A DNA stretch of 53,306 nucleotides from NCBI GenBank assembly GCA_944386015.1, contig CALWZK010000010.1, positions 1 through 53,306 on the forward strand. The letters are read 5' to 3'. This stretch comes from an uncultured Faecalibacterium sp. GTDB lineage: Bacteria; Bacillota; Clostridia; Oscillospirales; Ruminococcaceae. Numbering within the stretch: position 1 is the first letter of the stretch; every line of letters starts with the position of its first letter. Under the pieces are notes generated by a model. It had not been told where the DNA came from. It was given only the letters and a program-made list of their open reading frames with translations, and did no database searches. The position numbers and the translations under genes are program-made. Positions 42,200-50,450 of the stretch are shown here, piece by piece.

Positions 42200-43306
42200 A
42201 TGCAGGAAGACCACCGGGACCCCCGCGCCGGCCGGGCCGGGCCGGGGACAGGCTGGGCCGCCCTGGGGGCTGCCGTCGTCATGCTGGCCCTGACGGTCTG
42301 GGGCAGGGGGATCGCCCTCACCCTGGCGGGGGTACTTGTGGGGCCGGTGCCCGCCCTTCAGACCGCCTTTTCCATCCTCACCGCCTCCGACGCCGGCAGC
42401 GCCCCGGCCAGCTCTGCCGACGCTGCCTCCTCTGAGGCGGCCCCGGCGCCCGAGGGCATCGAGGCCTATCTGGTGGAGCTGACCCCCGACGACCAGAAGC
42501 CCGCCGATGCCGGCACCGTCATCGAGACTTCCTACGGCCAGGGCACCGGGGAAAAATACATTGCCTGCGCCGCCGGCACCATCAAGAACAACACCAGCGT
42601 CCCCTCTGCCGAGGTGGCCGCCGAAATCCAGAACCCGCTGCCCTTCCATGTGGAGCTGAACAGCCCGGAACCCCAGGTGCTGATCATGCACACCCACGCC
42701 ACCGAGTGCTTCCGGATGGCGTCGGGGCTGTGGTTTGCCCCGGGGGACGGGGCCCGCACCACCGACCGGGCCTCCAACATGTGCGCGGTGGGCCGGGTGA
42801 TGGCCGACACCCTCAATGCCGCCGGCATCAACACCCTCCACGACGAGACCCTCAACGACTACCCCAGCTACACCGGCAGCTACGCCAACAGCCGGGCGGT
42901 GGTCCAGCAGTACCTGGCCCAGTATCCCAGCATCAAGGTGGTGCTGGACGTCCACCGGGACGCCATCGAGAACGAGGCCGGGGCCCGGATGGCCCCGGTG
43001 GCCGAGATCGGGGGCCGGAAAGCCGCCCAGGTGATGCTGATCTGCGGCTGCGACAACGGCTCCACCGTCAGCCTGCCCAACTGGCGGCAGAACCTGCGGT
43101 TTGCCGCCGCCTGGGAGAGCGCCATGGAGGGGATGTACCCCGGGTTCACCCGGCCGGTGCTGTTCAGCTACCGGTTCTACAACCAGGACCTGACCACCGG
43201 CAGCCTGCTGATCGAGATCGGCACCCACGGCAACAACCTGAACGAGGCCCTCTACGCCGGCCAGCTGGCCGCCAATGCCCTGGTGTCCCTGTTTGGCGCG
43301 GGTTGA
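42200..43306 (+). CDS. spoIIP: SpoIIP, engulfment peptidoglycan hydrolase
   Basis: This 368-residue amidase/endopeptidase works with SpoIID to thin the septal wall so that the mother cell can engulf the forespore. A membrane helix near residues 20-50 is followed by a Ser/Ala linker and the catalytic domain with VLIMHTHATECF (zinc His and Glu), VVLDVHRDAI and LLIEIGTHGNNLNEAL. GGAAGGAGG precedes the ATG; the open frame extends far upstream through gpr and rpsT without a site. Its TGA lies within the -35 of the asnS promoter. Confidence 0.94.
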   Translation: MQEDHRDPRAGRAGPGTGWAALGAAVVMLALTVWGRGIALTLAGVLVGPVPALQTAFSILTASDAGSAPASSADAASSEAAPAPEGIEAYLVELTPDDQKPADAGTVIETSYGQGTGEKYIACAAGTIKNNTSVPSAEVAAEIQNPLPFHVELNSPEPQVLIMHTHATECFRMASGLWFAPGDGARTTDRASNMCAVGRVMADTLNAAGINTLHDETLNDYPSYTGSYANSRAVVQQYLAQYPSIKVVLDVHRDAIENEAGARMAPVAEIGGRKAAQVMLICGCDNGSTVSLPNWRQNLRFAAAWESAMEGMYPGFTRPVLFSYRFYNQDLTTGSLLIEIGTHGNNLNEALYAGQLAANALVSLFGAG

Positions 43307-43331
43307 CAAACAGACGCAGTTATGCTATAGT
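43303..43331 (+). promoter_or_regulatory. Promoter of the T-box/asnS transcript
   Basis: TTGACA (43303-43308), 17 bases, then TATAGT (43326-43331). The -35 shares bases with the spoIIP stop codon. Confidence 0.85.
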
Positions 43332-43339
43332 GCCACTAT

Positions 43340-43638
43340 CTGAAAAGCCTTGATCGGGAAAAGTACCTCCCCCGCGACGGCACAGAGAGCAGGCGGCTGC
43401 TGAGAGCCTGCCCGCAGAGGGAGGGAACGAACACCCGGGAGCTGCAAGCTGAACCCCGCCGTCGGCGGGCAGTAGGTGCGCCGCCCGCCCCAGCGTTACC
43501 AGGGGAGTGCTTCGCCGCCTTTGGGCCGGCGCGAGCATAGAGACCGGCCGCCGGCCGGTGAATTCAGGTGGCACCGCGGACATTACAAGACAGCTTGTTC
43601 GCCCTGGAGTACGGGGAGAAAGCTGTCTTTTGCTTTTT
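43340..43638 (+). promoter_or_regulatory. T-box riboswitch (tRNA-Asn) upstream of asnS
   Basis: The leader of about 300 bases holds stem I with AGAGA (about 43384) and GGAACGAACACCC (43423-43435), which contains AAC, the asparagine codon expected as specifier. The T-box itself is AGGTGGCACCGCGG (43566-43579), the antiterminator element that pairs with the uncharged tRNA 3' end. The terminator is AAGACAGCTT / AAGCTGTCTT with TTTTGCTTTTTT (43587-43637). When uncharged tRNA-Asn accumulates, readthrough into asnS rises. Between promoter and asnS no protein gene is present. The exact specifier register was not resolved. Confidence 0.93.
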
Positions 43639-43653
43639 TGGAGGTATTGTTTG

Positions 43654-45042
43654 ATGGAACGCACTGAAATCGCATCCCTCTACCGGGAAACCCCCGCCGA
43701 CGGCACCGTCCTGACCGTCTGCGGCTGGGCCAAGAACATCCGCGACAGCAAGAACATCGGCTTCATCGCCCTGTCCGACGGCGGCTGCTTCAAGACCCTG
43801 CAGGTGGTCTTTGAGGCCGCCAAGCTGGAAAACTACGACGAGGTGGCCCATGCCGGCCTGTACACCAGCATGCAGGTCACCGGCCGCCTGATCCTGACCC
43901 CCCAGGCCAAGCAGCCCTTTGAGCTGAACGCCGACTCCATCCAGATCCTGGGCGCCTGCCCCTCGGAGGAGTACCCGCTGCAGAAAAAGAAGATGAGCAT
44001 GGAGTATCTGCGCACCATGCCCACCCTGCGGCCCCGCACCAACACCTTCAACGCCGCTTTCCGGGTCCGCAGCGTGGCTGCCTACGCCATCCACCGGTTC
44101 TTCCAGGAGAACGGCTTTGTCTACTCCCACTCGCCCATCCTGACTGCCTCTGACTGCGAGGGCGCCGGCGAGATGTTCCGGGTCACCACCCTGGACCTGG
44201 ACAACCTGCCCACCACCGAGGATGGAAAGGCCGATTACAGCAAGGACTTCTTCGGCAAGCCGGTCAACCTGACCGTCTCGGGCCAGCTGGAAGCCGAGGC
44301 CATGGCCATGGCCTTCGGCAAGGTGTACACCTTCGGCCCCACTTTCCGGGCTGAGAAGAGCTTCACCACCCGCCACGCCGCCGAGTTCTGGATGATCGAG
44401 CCCGAGATGGCCTTCTGCGACCTGAACGGCTATATGGACGTGGCCGAGGCCATGACCAAGTATGTCATCCGCTATGTGCTGGACAACTGCCCCGATGAGA
44501 TGGACTTCTTCAACAAGTTCATCGACAAGGGCCTGATTGAGCGTCTGGAGCTGGTGGCCGGCAGCGAGTTCGGCCGGGTCACCTACACCGAGGCGATCGA
44601 GATCCTCAAGAAGAACAACAAGAAGTTCCAGTACCCGGTGGAGTGGGGCGTGGATATCCAAACCGAGCACGAGCGCTACCTGACCGAGGTGGTGTACAAG
44701 AAGCCGGTCTTTGTCACCGACTACCCCAAGGAGATCAAGAGCTTCTACATGAAGCAGAACCCCGACGGCAAGACGGTGGCCGCGGCCGATATGCTGGTGC
44801 CCGGCATCGGCGAGCTGATCGGCGGCAGCCAGCGCGAGGAGGACTACGGCAAGCTGGCCGCCCGCATGGACGAGCTGGGCCTGGACAAGGCCGGCTACGA
44901 CTGGTATCTGGACCTGCGCCGGTTCGGCACGGTGGAGCACGCCGGCTTCGGCCTGGGCTTTGAGCGGATGCTGATGTACCTCACCGGCATCCAGAACATC
45001 CGCGACGTGCTGCCCTTCCCCCGCACTGCCTACGGCATGTAA
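43654..45042 (+). CDS. asnS: Asparaginyl-tRNA synthetase
   Basis: This 462-residue class II synthetase charges tRNA-Asn. The anticodon-binding OB domain comes first ([20 protein letters not shown]), then motif 2 around [35 protein letters not shown], and motif 3 [15 protein letters not shown] near the end. [20 protein letters not shown] is typical of AsnS rather than AspS. GGAGG precedes the ATG. It is controlled by the T-box just upstream and followed by its own terminator. Confidence 0.97.
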   Translation: MERTEIASLYRETPADGTVLTVCGWAKNIRDSKNIGFIALSDGGCFKTLQVVFEAAKLENYDEVAHAGLYTSMQVTGRLILTPQAKQPFELNADSIQILGACPSEEYPLQKKKMSMEYLRTMPTLRPRTNTFNAAFRVRSVAAYAIHRFFQENGFVYSHSPILTASDCEGAGEMFRVTTLDLDNLPTTEDGKADYSKDFFGKPVNLTVSGQLEAEAMAMAFGKVYTFGPTFRAEKSFTTRHAAEFWMIEPEMAFCDLNGYMDVAEAMTKYVIRYVLDNCPDEMDFFNKFIDKGLIERLELVAGSEFGRVTYTEAIEILKKNNKKFQYPVEWGVDIQTEHERYLTEVVYKKPVFVTDYPKEIKSFYMKQNPDGKTVAAADMLVPGIGELIGGSQREEDYGKLAARMDELGLDKAGYDWYLDLRRFGTVEHAGFGLGFERMLMYLTGIQNIRDVLPFPRTAYGM

Positions 45043-45055
45043 GATTTGATGTACC

Positions 45056-45094
45056 CGTCCGGCCTGGGTCCCCAGACCGGACGTTTTGATTTTT
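45056..45094 (+). terminator. Terminator of asnS
   Basis: GTCCGG(C)CTGGG, short loop, CCCAG(A)CCGGAC, then GTTTTGATTTTT. The hairpin overlaps the upstream ATG in the mutY frame, which is one reason to reject that start. Confidence 0.85.
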
Positions 45095-45114
45095 CACCGA
45101 GGAGGACACTGCCT

Positions 45115-46170
45115 GTGGAAAAGATTGCCCCCGCCCTGCTGGACTGGTTTGACCGGAATCACCGGGTCCTGCCTTTCCGGGAGGACCCCACCCCCTACCA
45201 CATCTGGGTCAGCGAGATCATGCTCCAGCAGACCCGGGTGGCGGCGGCCCTGCCCTACTATGAGCGGTTCATCCGGGAGCTGCCCGACATCCCGGCCCTG
45301 GCGGCCTGCGACCCCCAGCGGCTGGACAAGCTGTGGGAGGGGCTGGGCTATTACCGCCGGGTCCACAGCCTGCAGAAGGCGGCCCAGGTGGTGTGTGAGA
45401 AATATGGCGGCCAGCTGCCCGCCGACTACGACGCCCTGCTGGCTTTGCCGGGGGTGGGGCCCTACACCGCCGGGGCCATCGCTTCCATCGGCTTCGGGCT
45501 GCCCGCCCCGGCGGTGGACGGCAACGTGCTGCGGGTGTTCGCCCGGCTGTACAACGACCCGGCCCCCGTCACCGACCCCGCCGTCAAAAAAATCTTCACC
45601 CAGCGGGTGATGGACCACCAGCCTCCCGACAACCCGGGGGACTTCAACCAGGCCCTGATGGAGCTGGGGGCCCTGGTCTGCCTGCCGGGGGGCGCACCCC
45701 TCTGTGACCAGTGCCCCCTGGCGGGGCTGTGCGAAGGCCGGAAGGCCGGCACCGCTCTGGACCTGCCCCAAAAGGCCCAGCCCAAGCCCCGGAAGGTGGT
45801 GCCGGTGACGGTGCTGCTGCTGCGGCAGGAGGGGACCGGGGCCTGGCTGCTCCAGCAGCGGCCTGCAACCGGGCTGCTGGCGGGGCTGTGGCAGCCCCCT
45901 GCCCTGGAGGGGGTCTGCCTGGAAGGCCCTGAGGCGGTCCGGCAGGCCGCGGCGCAGCTGGGGCTGGAGCCGGGGGCGGGGGCGCCCCGCGCCCTGCCAG
46001 CCGCCAAACACGTTTTCACCCATGTGGAATGGCGCCTCAGCGGCTGGCTGCTGGACCTGCCGGTCCAGCCCGCCCCCGGCGGCTGCGTCTGGGCCGGCCG
46101 TACCGACCTGGAGGGCCGCTACGCCCTGCCCGGGGCTTTCAAGGCCTACCGGAAGGTGATGCTGGGGTAA
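45115..46170 (+). CDS. mutY: MutY, A/G-specific adenine DNA glycosylase
   Basis: This 351-residue enzyme removes adenine mispaired with 8-oxoguanine. It shows PFREDPTPYHIWVSEIMLQQ, LWEGLGYYRRVHSLQKAAQ, the helix-hairpin-helix LLALPGVGPYTAGAIASIGF with the catalytic Asp in AVDGNVLRV, and the Fe-S cluster ligands CLPGGAPLCDQCPLAGLC. A C-terminal NUDIX-like domain with LAGLWQPP and HVFTHVEWRL reads 8-oxoG. The GTG at 45115 has GAGGAGGA in front; the ATG at 45046 lies before the asnS terminator and has no site. Confidence 0.95.
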   Translation: MEKIAPALLDWFDRNHRVLPFREDPTPYHIWVSEIMLQQTRVAAALPYYERFIRELPDIPALAACDPQRLDKLWEGLGYYRRVHSLQKAAQVVCEKYGGQLPADYDALLALPGVGPYTAGAIASIGFGLPAPAVDGNVLRVFARLYNDPAPVTDPAVKKIFTQRVMDHQPPDNPGDFNQALMELGALVCLPGGAPLCDQCPLAGLCEGRKAGTALDLPQKAQPKPRKVVPVTVLLLRQEGTGAWLLQQRPATGLLAGLWQPPALEGVCLEGPEAVRQAAAQLGLEPGAGAPRALPAAKHVFTHVEWRLSGWLLDLPVQPAPGGCVWAGRTDLEGRYALPGAFKAYRKVMLG

Positions 46171-46241
46171 TGCCGCCGGCCTGTCTTGGTCAATATGGAG
46201 CACTTTCGGAGGGCGGAAACAGGAAATTTTGTGGATTCCGG

Positions 46242-46270
46242 TTGTAATTTTGTTCCGCAGCGGGTATAAT
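46242..46270 (+). promoter_or_regulatory. Promoter of the small membrane protein gene
   Basis: TTGTAA (46242-46247), 17 bases, then TATAAT (46265-46270). Confidence 0.75.
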
Positions 46271-46461
46271 AGAGGTATTCCGGGGGCACGACGCCGCGGC
46301 CCCTGCCGGCTGGGAGGGTGATGGAGATGACTTTCGTCCTCAAATGCTCTGTCCATATTGTTTCAGCGCTGTGCTGGATCCTGAAGGGTTTGCTCTATGT
46401 GACCAGCCGTTGCCATGATTTGAAAAAACGCCGTGGGCGTAAAAAGGAGAGTGCTCAACCT

Positions 46462-46683
46462 ATGAAAAAATCCTGTCTGATCGCCGTGATCGCAGTGCTG
46501 GCCGCCGTGGCCGGCGCCCTGGTGGCTGTGGCCGTCTACCTCCGCCGCCGTGAGAAGGAACTGGACGAATACGAGCGTCTGCTGTTCGGTGAAGACGAAG
46601 CCGTCCCCGCCGCCGACGAGGCAGAGGACGACGCTGCAGCCGCCGAGGTTGTGGATTCGGCCGACGAGGACAGCGCAGAATAA
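46462..46683 (+). CDS. Small single-pass membrane protein with acidic tail
   Basis: The 73-residue form starts MKKSCLIAVIAVLAAVAGAL, a lone membrane helix, then RRREKELDEYERLLFGEDEA and a strongly acidic Glu/Asp/Ala tail. AAGGAG lies twelve bases before this ATG. The frame is open upstream; an ATG at 46321 or 46327 after GGGAGGG would add about 45 residues with a second hydrophobic stretch (FVLKCSVHIVSALCWILKGL) and a basic linker. Codons upstream of 46462 are less GC-rich, which favours the shorter form, but the strong promoter close to 46321 keeps the longer one possible. The function is unknown. Confidence 0.6.
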   Translation: MKKSCLIAVIAVLAAVAGALVAVAVYLRRREKELDEYERLLFGEDEAVPAADEAEDDAAAAEVVDSADEDSAE

Positions 46684-46706
46684 GCCTGTCTGTCAAACAG
46701 ATCTGC

Positions 46707-46756
46707 AGGGCGCACCGAGGGGGCCTTTGAGAGGCTTCTGCCGGTGCGCCCTTTTT
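46707..46756 (+). terminator. Terminator of the small membrane protein gene
   Basis: AGGGCGCACCG pairs with CGGTGCGCCCT around a 24-base loop and is followed by five Ts. Confidence 0.9.
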
Positions 46757-46778
46757 GCATACGTGGGGAGGCATTGTC

Positions 46779-48095
46779 ATGCAGATCATCAAAAGTATCC
46801 TGCTCTGGCTGCTGGGGGTTGTGCTGGGGGTGGCCGTCCTGCTGGGGGCCGTGATGGCCGCCAGCTATTCCTTCACCACCAGCGGCTCCGCCCCCGACCC
46901 GGCCGTCCAGTTCGGGGGCCAGGCCCTGGAAGTCAACGGCAGCTGCTGGCAGGTGCCCCTCATCGGCGGCCTGCTGGACAAGGCCTTCTATGCCCCCTCC
47001 ACCCTGTCGGTCCAGAAGCTGGGGGTCCTCTATGAGGCCCACCCCGAGCTGACCCTGCCCGACTGGGCCACCGGCGCCCAGCTCACCATCACTGCCGACG
47101 GGATGGGGGACGCCTATTATTTCCAGGGGGATCTGACCCAGTACGCAGGCTTTCTCTACCCCGCCAACGGGGAATACAAGGCCCAGCTGACGGTGTGGCG
47201 GCTGCCGGAGGGGATGACCGACGCTGACTTCCGCTGGCCCTCGGACGGGGCTGTGCTGCGGAACGCCGGGCTGGAGCGCCCCTCCAGGCCCACTGGCTGC
47301 TATCAGTACTCCTTCCGGTTCACCATTCAGGCCTCGGCCCAGCTGGAGCTGTCGGCCGAGCGGATCGCCCAGGGCGGGGTGGCCGCCCTGGAAATCAGCG
47401 GGATGGTGGGCTCTGAGACCCCGGTGGTGGAGACCGACCTGGGGTCGGTCCAGTGCGTCCGCAGCCCGGCGGGCTGGCGGTGCTACATACCCGCCGCCTA
47501 CAACGCCTCGGCGGGCAGCCACACTTTGTCGGTGACGGTGAACGGGGAGACCCTCACCACCACCCTGGTGGTCACCGCCCAGAACTTCGGGGAGGCCGAG
47601 GCCCAGCCCGACCCGCCCGCCCCCGAAGGCGCCAGCGAGGAATTCCGGAATGTGATCTGGCCCCTCTATGAGGACAAGGCCCGGGACAAGATGTGGCAGG
47701 GGGCCTTCCTGTGCCCCCTGGAAAACTACACCGTCCTGCTGGACTACGGCCAGACCAAGGTGATGGGGGGCGCCCGGGCGGGGCAGTCCAACTCCACCTT
47801 GCTCTACGCGGTGCCGGGGGACGCAGTCCGGGCCCCGGCAGACGGGGTTGTGGTGGCGGCCCAGAACCTGGGCCTCACCGGCAACACGGTGGTGATCGAC
47901 CACGGCTGCGGCCTGCGCAGCTACCTCTACGGCCTGTCGGCCATCCGGGTCCAGGTGGGCCAGACCGTCTCCCGTGGGGATGCGGTGGGCCAGGTGGGGG
48001 AGACCCTCACCATGGACTTCAAGCTGGGCAGCAAGAGCATCAATCCCTGGCCCCTGTTCCAGACCAGCGGCGGACTGTTCTGGCGGGAATTTTAA
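46779..48095 (+). CDS. Membrane-anchored LytM/M23-like protein, catalytically degenerate
   Basis: The 438-residue protein has one N-terminal membrane helix, a long extracellular part with beta-sandwich character (residues about 35-280), and a C-terminal M23 (LytM) fold recognisable from GDAVRAPADGVVVAAQNLGL, TGNTVVIDHGCGLRSYLYGL and VQVGQTVSRGDAVGQVGE. The zinc site is gone: the usual HxGxD is replaced by QSNSTLLYAV, the His of TxYxHL reads SYLYGL, and the HLHFE motif reads TMDFKLG. It is therefore probably a non-enzymatic wall-binding or amidase-activating protein, as EnvC-like LytM factors are. GGGGAGG lies eight bases before the ATG at 46779. It follows a terminator and is likely a separate transcript. 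Confidence 0.82.
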   Translation: MQIIKSILLWLLGVVLGVAVLLGAVMAASYSFTTSGSAPDPAVQFGGQALEVNGSCWQVPLIGGLLDKAFYAPSTLSVQKLGVLYEAHPELTLPDWATGAQLTITADGMGDAYYFQGDLTQYAGFLYPANGEYKAQLTVWRLPEGMTDADFRWPSDGAVLRNAGLERPSRPTGCYQYSFRFTIQASAQLELSAERIAQGGVAALEISGMVGSETPVVETDLGSVQCVRSPAGWRCYIPAAYNASAGSHTLSVTVNGETLTTTLVVTAQNFGEAEAQPDPPAPEGASEEFRNVIWPLYEDKARDKMWQGAFLCPLENYTVLLDYGQTKVMGGARAGQSNSTLLYAVPGDAVRAPADGVVVAAQNLGLTGNTVVIDHGCGLRSYLYGLSAIRVQVGQTVSRGDAVGQVGETLTMDFKLGSKSINPWPLFQTSGGLFWREF

Positions 48096-48186
48096 GTCCC
48101 CGGCCTTTTACCACGGCTTGCAGTCAGATTGCTGCATGCAACCAGACTTTTTCTGATATTGATAGCACAACGAGGAGGAATCATTT

Positions 48187-48537
48187 ATGAGATTGAGTAT
48201 CCGTGAACTGCAGACGCTGCTGTTCTACATCGTCTTTGTGGTCCTGGTCGTGGTCCTGGTCGCTCTGGCGATTCGGGCCCTTGTGTCTTACCCCAGCACC
48301 CCCACCAAGGGACAGGCTGTCTCCCAGACCCCCAGCAAAACCCTGGCCCAGGCCCTGAAAGACCACCGCACCCGCTGCAAGCTGACCCAGGAGTATGTGG
48401 CCGGCGCCCTGGGGGTACCCAGCCAGATGGTGAGCAAGTGGGAGACCGGCGAGTCGGAACCCACCATGTCCAACCTCAGCGCCCTGGCCAAAACCTACGG
48501 CGTCACCCTGGCCCAGCTGCTGCAGGATGTCGGCTGA
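48187..48537 (+). CDS. Membrane-anchored XRE-family helix-turn-helix protein
   Basis: This 116-residue protein has an N-terminal membrane helix (LLFYIVFVVLVVVLVALAI), a short linker, then a Cro/C1-type helix-turn-helix: ALKDHRTRCKLTQEYVAGAL, GVPSQMVSKWETGESEPTMS and NLSALAKTYGVTLAQLLQ. The order (membrane helix first, DNA-binding domain last) is the reverse of common XRE proteins with C-terminal membrane domains. GAGGAGG precedes the ATG. It would hold a DNA-binding domain at the inner membrane face. The target and signal are unknown. A hairpin array begins right after its stop. Confidence 0.8.
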   Translation: MRLSIRELQTLLFYIVFVVLVVVLVALAIRALVSYPSTPTKGQAVSQTPSKTLAQALKDHRTRCKLTQEYVAGALGVPSQMVSKWETGESEPTMSNLSALAKTYGVTLAQLLQDVG

Positions 48538-48544
48538 AACAACA

Positions 48545-48828
48545 AAACGCCCCTGTCCAGAAATGGACAGGGGCGTTTTAGACTATTAAAAAGTCTCAGC
48601 CGGACGACATGTGCGTACGGCTGAGACACCTACAGGGAAATTTGCCGCAGGGAGTGTGCGAGGCTGTAAAGCCGAGTGCACAGTTCTGCGGAAAATTTTG
48701 TCCCCAGGGGGATCTTAGGGGGAAGGAATTTCTGCCGCGCGACTGCGCGCAGAAATGGGTTCCCCCTAAAGCGTGTCATGTTTTGACACGCTCAAATGCC
48801 CCTGTCCAGAAATGGACAGGGGCATTTT
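48545..48828 (+). repeat. Array of six consecutive hairpins bounded by a duplicated terminator
   Basis: In order: a terminator hairpin with core CCCCTGTCCA / TGGACAGGGG (48545-48579); GTCTCAGCCG / CGGCTGAGAC (48593-48627); a compound stem CCGCAG...CTGCGG enclosing GTGTGC/GTGCAC and GGCT/AGCC (48639-48697); AGGGGGAA...TTCCCCCT enclosing ATTTCTGC / GCAGAAAT (48715-48770); AGCGTGTCA / TTGACACGCT (48770-48792); and a second copy of the first hairpin (48794-48828) followed by five Ts. The two end hairpins share an identical 26-base core while the next pair changes from C-G to T-A. The gap to the htrA stop has no gene. It could be a structured RNA or a mobile hairpin cluster. Confidence 0.65.
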
Positions 48829-48913
48829 TCATAAGGAGGAAAACAGAAGGGAGTTCTGGGTTCCGGAAATGGACCTGTAAACCTGTTTTGGTGCAAGTTT
48901 GCAAGATTACATT

Positions 48914-50257
48914 TTACTGGTTGTTCTTGGGGGTCTGCTCGCCCAGGGTGGCGGAGACCGTCACCATCTGGCCGTCCCGGGCCACCGTGATCGAGATGGT
49001 ATCCCCGGCGGTGTGCTGGTCAATGATGGCGGTCACATCGTCCCGGGAAGCGATCTCGGAGCCGTCAATGCTGACGATCCGGTCGCCGGGCTGCAGGCCG
49101 GCCTTGTCGGCGCCCGAGCCGGACACAACATCCACCACGTAGATGCCGTAGGTGTTGACGCCCAGCTGCTGGGCGGTGGACTCATCGGTCACAGCCACAT
49201 AGGTGATGCCCAGATAGGGCCGGCCGCTGACGTAGCCGTTCTCCAGCAGATCCTGTGCGATGGAGATGGCGGTGTTGATGGGGATGGCGAAGCCCAGACC
49301 CTCAGCGCCGGAATCTTCCGACTTGGCGTTGACCACGCCCACCAGCTCGCCGGCCATGTTGAACAGGCCGCCGCCCGAGTTGCCCGGGCTGATGCTGGCG
49401 TTGGTCTGGATCAGGGTCAGGTTCAGGACAGAACCGTCGTTGCTCTGGATGGAAACATCACGGTTCAGGGCGCTGATGATGCCGTTGGTGACGGTGCCGC
49501 TCAGGTTGCCCAGGGGGTTGCCCACGGCCATCACCGATTCACCCACAGCCAGCGCATCGCTGTCGCCCACAACGGCGGGGGTCAGGCCCTCGGCGTCAAT
49601 CTTCAGGACTGCCACGTCGCTGGCGGTATCCGAGCCCACCACAGTGGCGGTGTAGTCGGTGTCGCCCACCGTGACGGTGACGTTGGAAGCGCCGTCCACC
49701 ACGTGGGCACAGGTCAGGATATAGCCGTCATCGCTGATGATGACGCCGCTGCCTGCGCCCGACTCCACCTGGCGCTGGCCGAACCAGGACCAGTTGGAGT
49801 AGATGACAGCCTCGGTGGTGATGGGCACCACGCTGGGGGTCACCAGGGCAGCCACCTGGGCGGTGCTCAGGTCATCCCCGCCGGTGGAGGTGGAAGAGGC
49901 CAGTGCATCGCTGATCTGCTCGGAGCGGTCAGAGGACTGGATCACCAGACGGTGGTTGTTGCCCACCATGCTGCCCACATAGCCGCCGCCAAAGCCCACG
50001 GCTGCCACCAGCACCAGGGCCACCACGCTGCGGAGCACCCGTCCGGGACGGATGCGGTGTTTCCGGGGCGGCTCCTCGGGGTTGGGGACGGGGTGGAATT
50101 CAGGGTCTGCAGGGGGAGGGGTGCTGCCGCCGTCTGCGTTGTACTGGTTGGCAGCATTGGTGCCGCTGCTGCCTACATTGGCATATCCGGTATCGTTGCC
50201 GGAAGAGTTTTTGTAGAGGGAGGAATAATCATACTCCCATTGGTTCTCATTACTCAT
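48914..50257 (-). CDS. HtrA/DegP-type membrane-anchored serine protease
   Basis: This 447-residue envelope quality-control protease starts with a cytoplasmic, Asn/Gly/Pro-rich segment of about 75 residues, one membrane helix (SVVALVLVAAVGFGGGYVGS), a linker, a trypsin-like domain and one PDZ domain. The triad is His in ILTCAHVVDG, Asp in TASDVAVLKID and Ser in ISPGNSGGGLFN. The PDZ domain carries YLGITYVAV and KAGLQPGDRIVSIDG. The start at 50257 (MSNENQ) has AAAGGA eight bases upstream; the ATG at 50266 abuts the site. It is a single gene, not tied to a sensor kinase here. Confidence 0.95.
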   Translation of the reverse strand: MSNENQWEYDYSSLYKNSSGNDTGYANVGSSGTNAANQYNADGGSTPPPADPEFHPVPNPEEPPRKHRIRPGRVLRSVVALVLVAAVGFGGGYVGSMVGNNHRLVIQSSDRSEQISDALASSTSTGGDDLSTAQVAALVTPSVVPITTEAVIYSNWSWFGQRQVESGAGSGVIISDDGYILTCAHVVDGASNVTVTVGDTDYTATVVGSDTASDVAVLKIDAEGLTPAVVGDSDALAVGESVMAVGNPLGNLSGTVTNGIISALNRDVSIQSNDGSVLNLTLIQTNASISPGNSGGGLFNMAGELVGVVNAKSEDSGAEGLGFAIPINTAISIAQDLLENGYVSGRPYLGITYVAVTDESTAQQLGVNTYGIYVVDVVSGSGADKAGLQPGDRIVSIDGSEIASRDDVTAIIDQHTAGDTISITVARDGQMVTVSATLGEQTPKNNQ

Positions 50258-50450
50258 ATCGATCATCCTTTCAGGGGGACGGAGAGGGGAGGCTCTTGAC
50301 CTTTCCCTTCCGGCTGATTATAGTGTAACCTGAAATTGTGAAAACCGCTTCATGCCCCCGTGAAGAAAATGTGAAATCCAGTCGCTTTCCGGCGGGAAAA
50401 ATCCCTCCCGCTTATCTTCCGAAGGCGGGCAGGGGAAAAGGGAGGATTTT

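Noticed and set aside
45046..45114. ATG start of mutY at 45046
   Set aside because: This part encodes the asnS terminator hairpin and lacks a ribosome site; the GTG at 45115 fits the family start.
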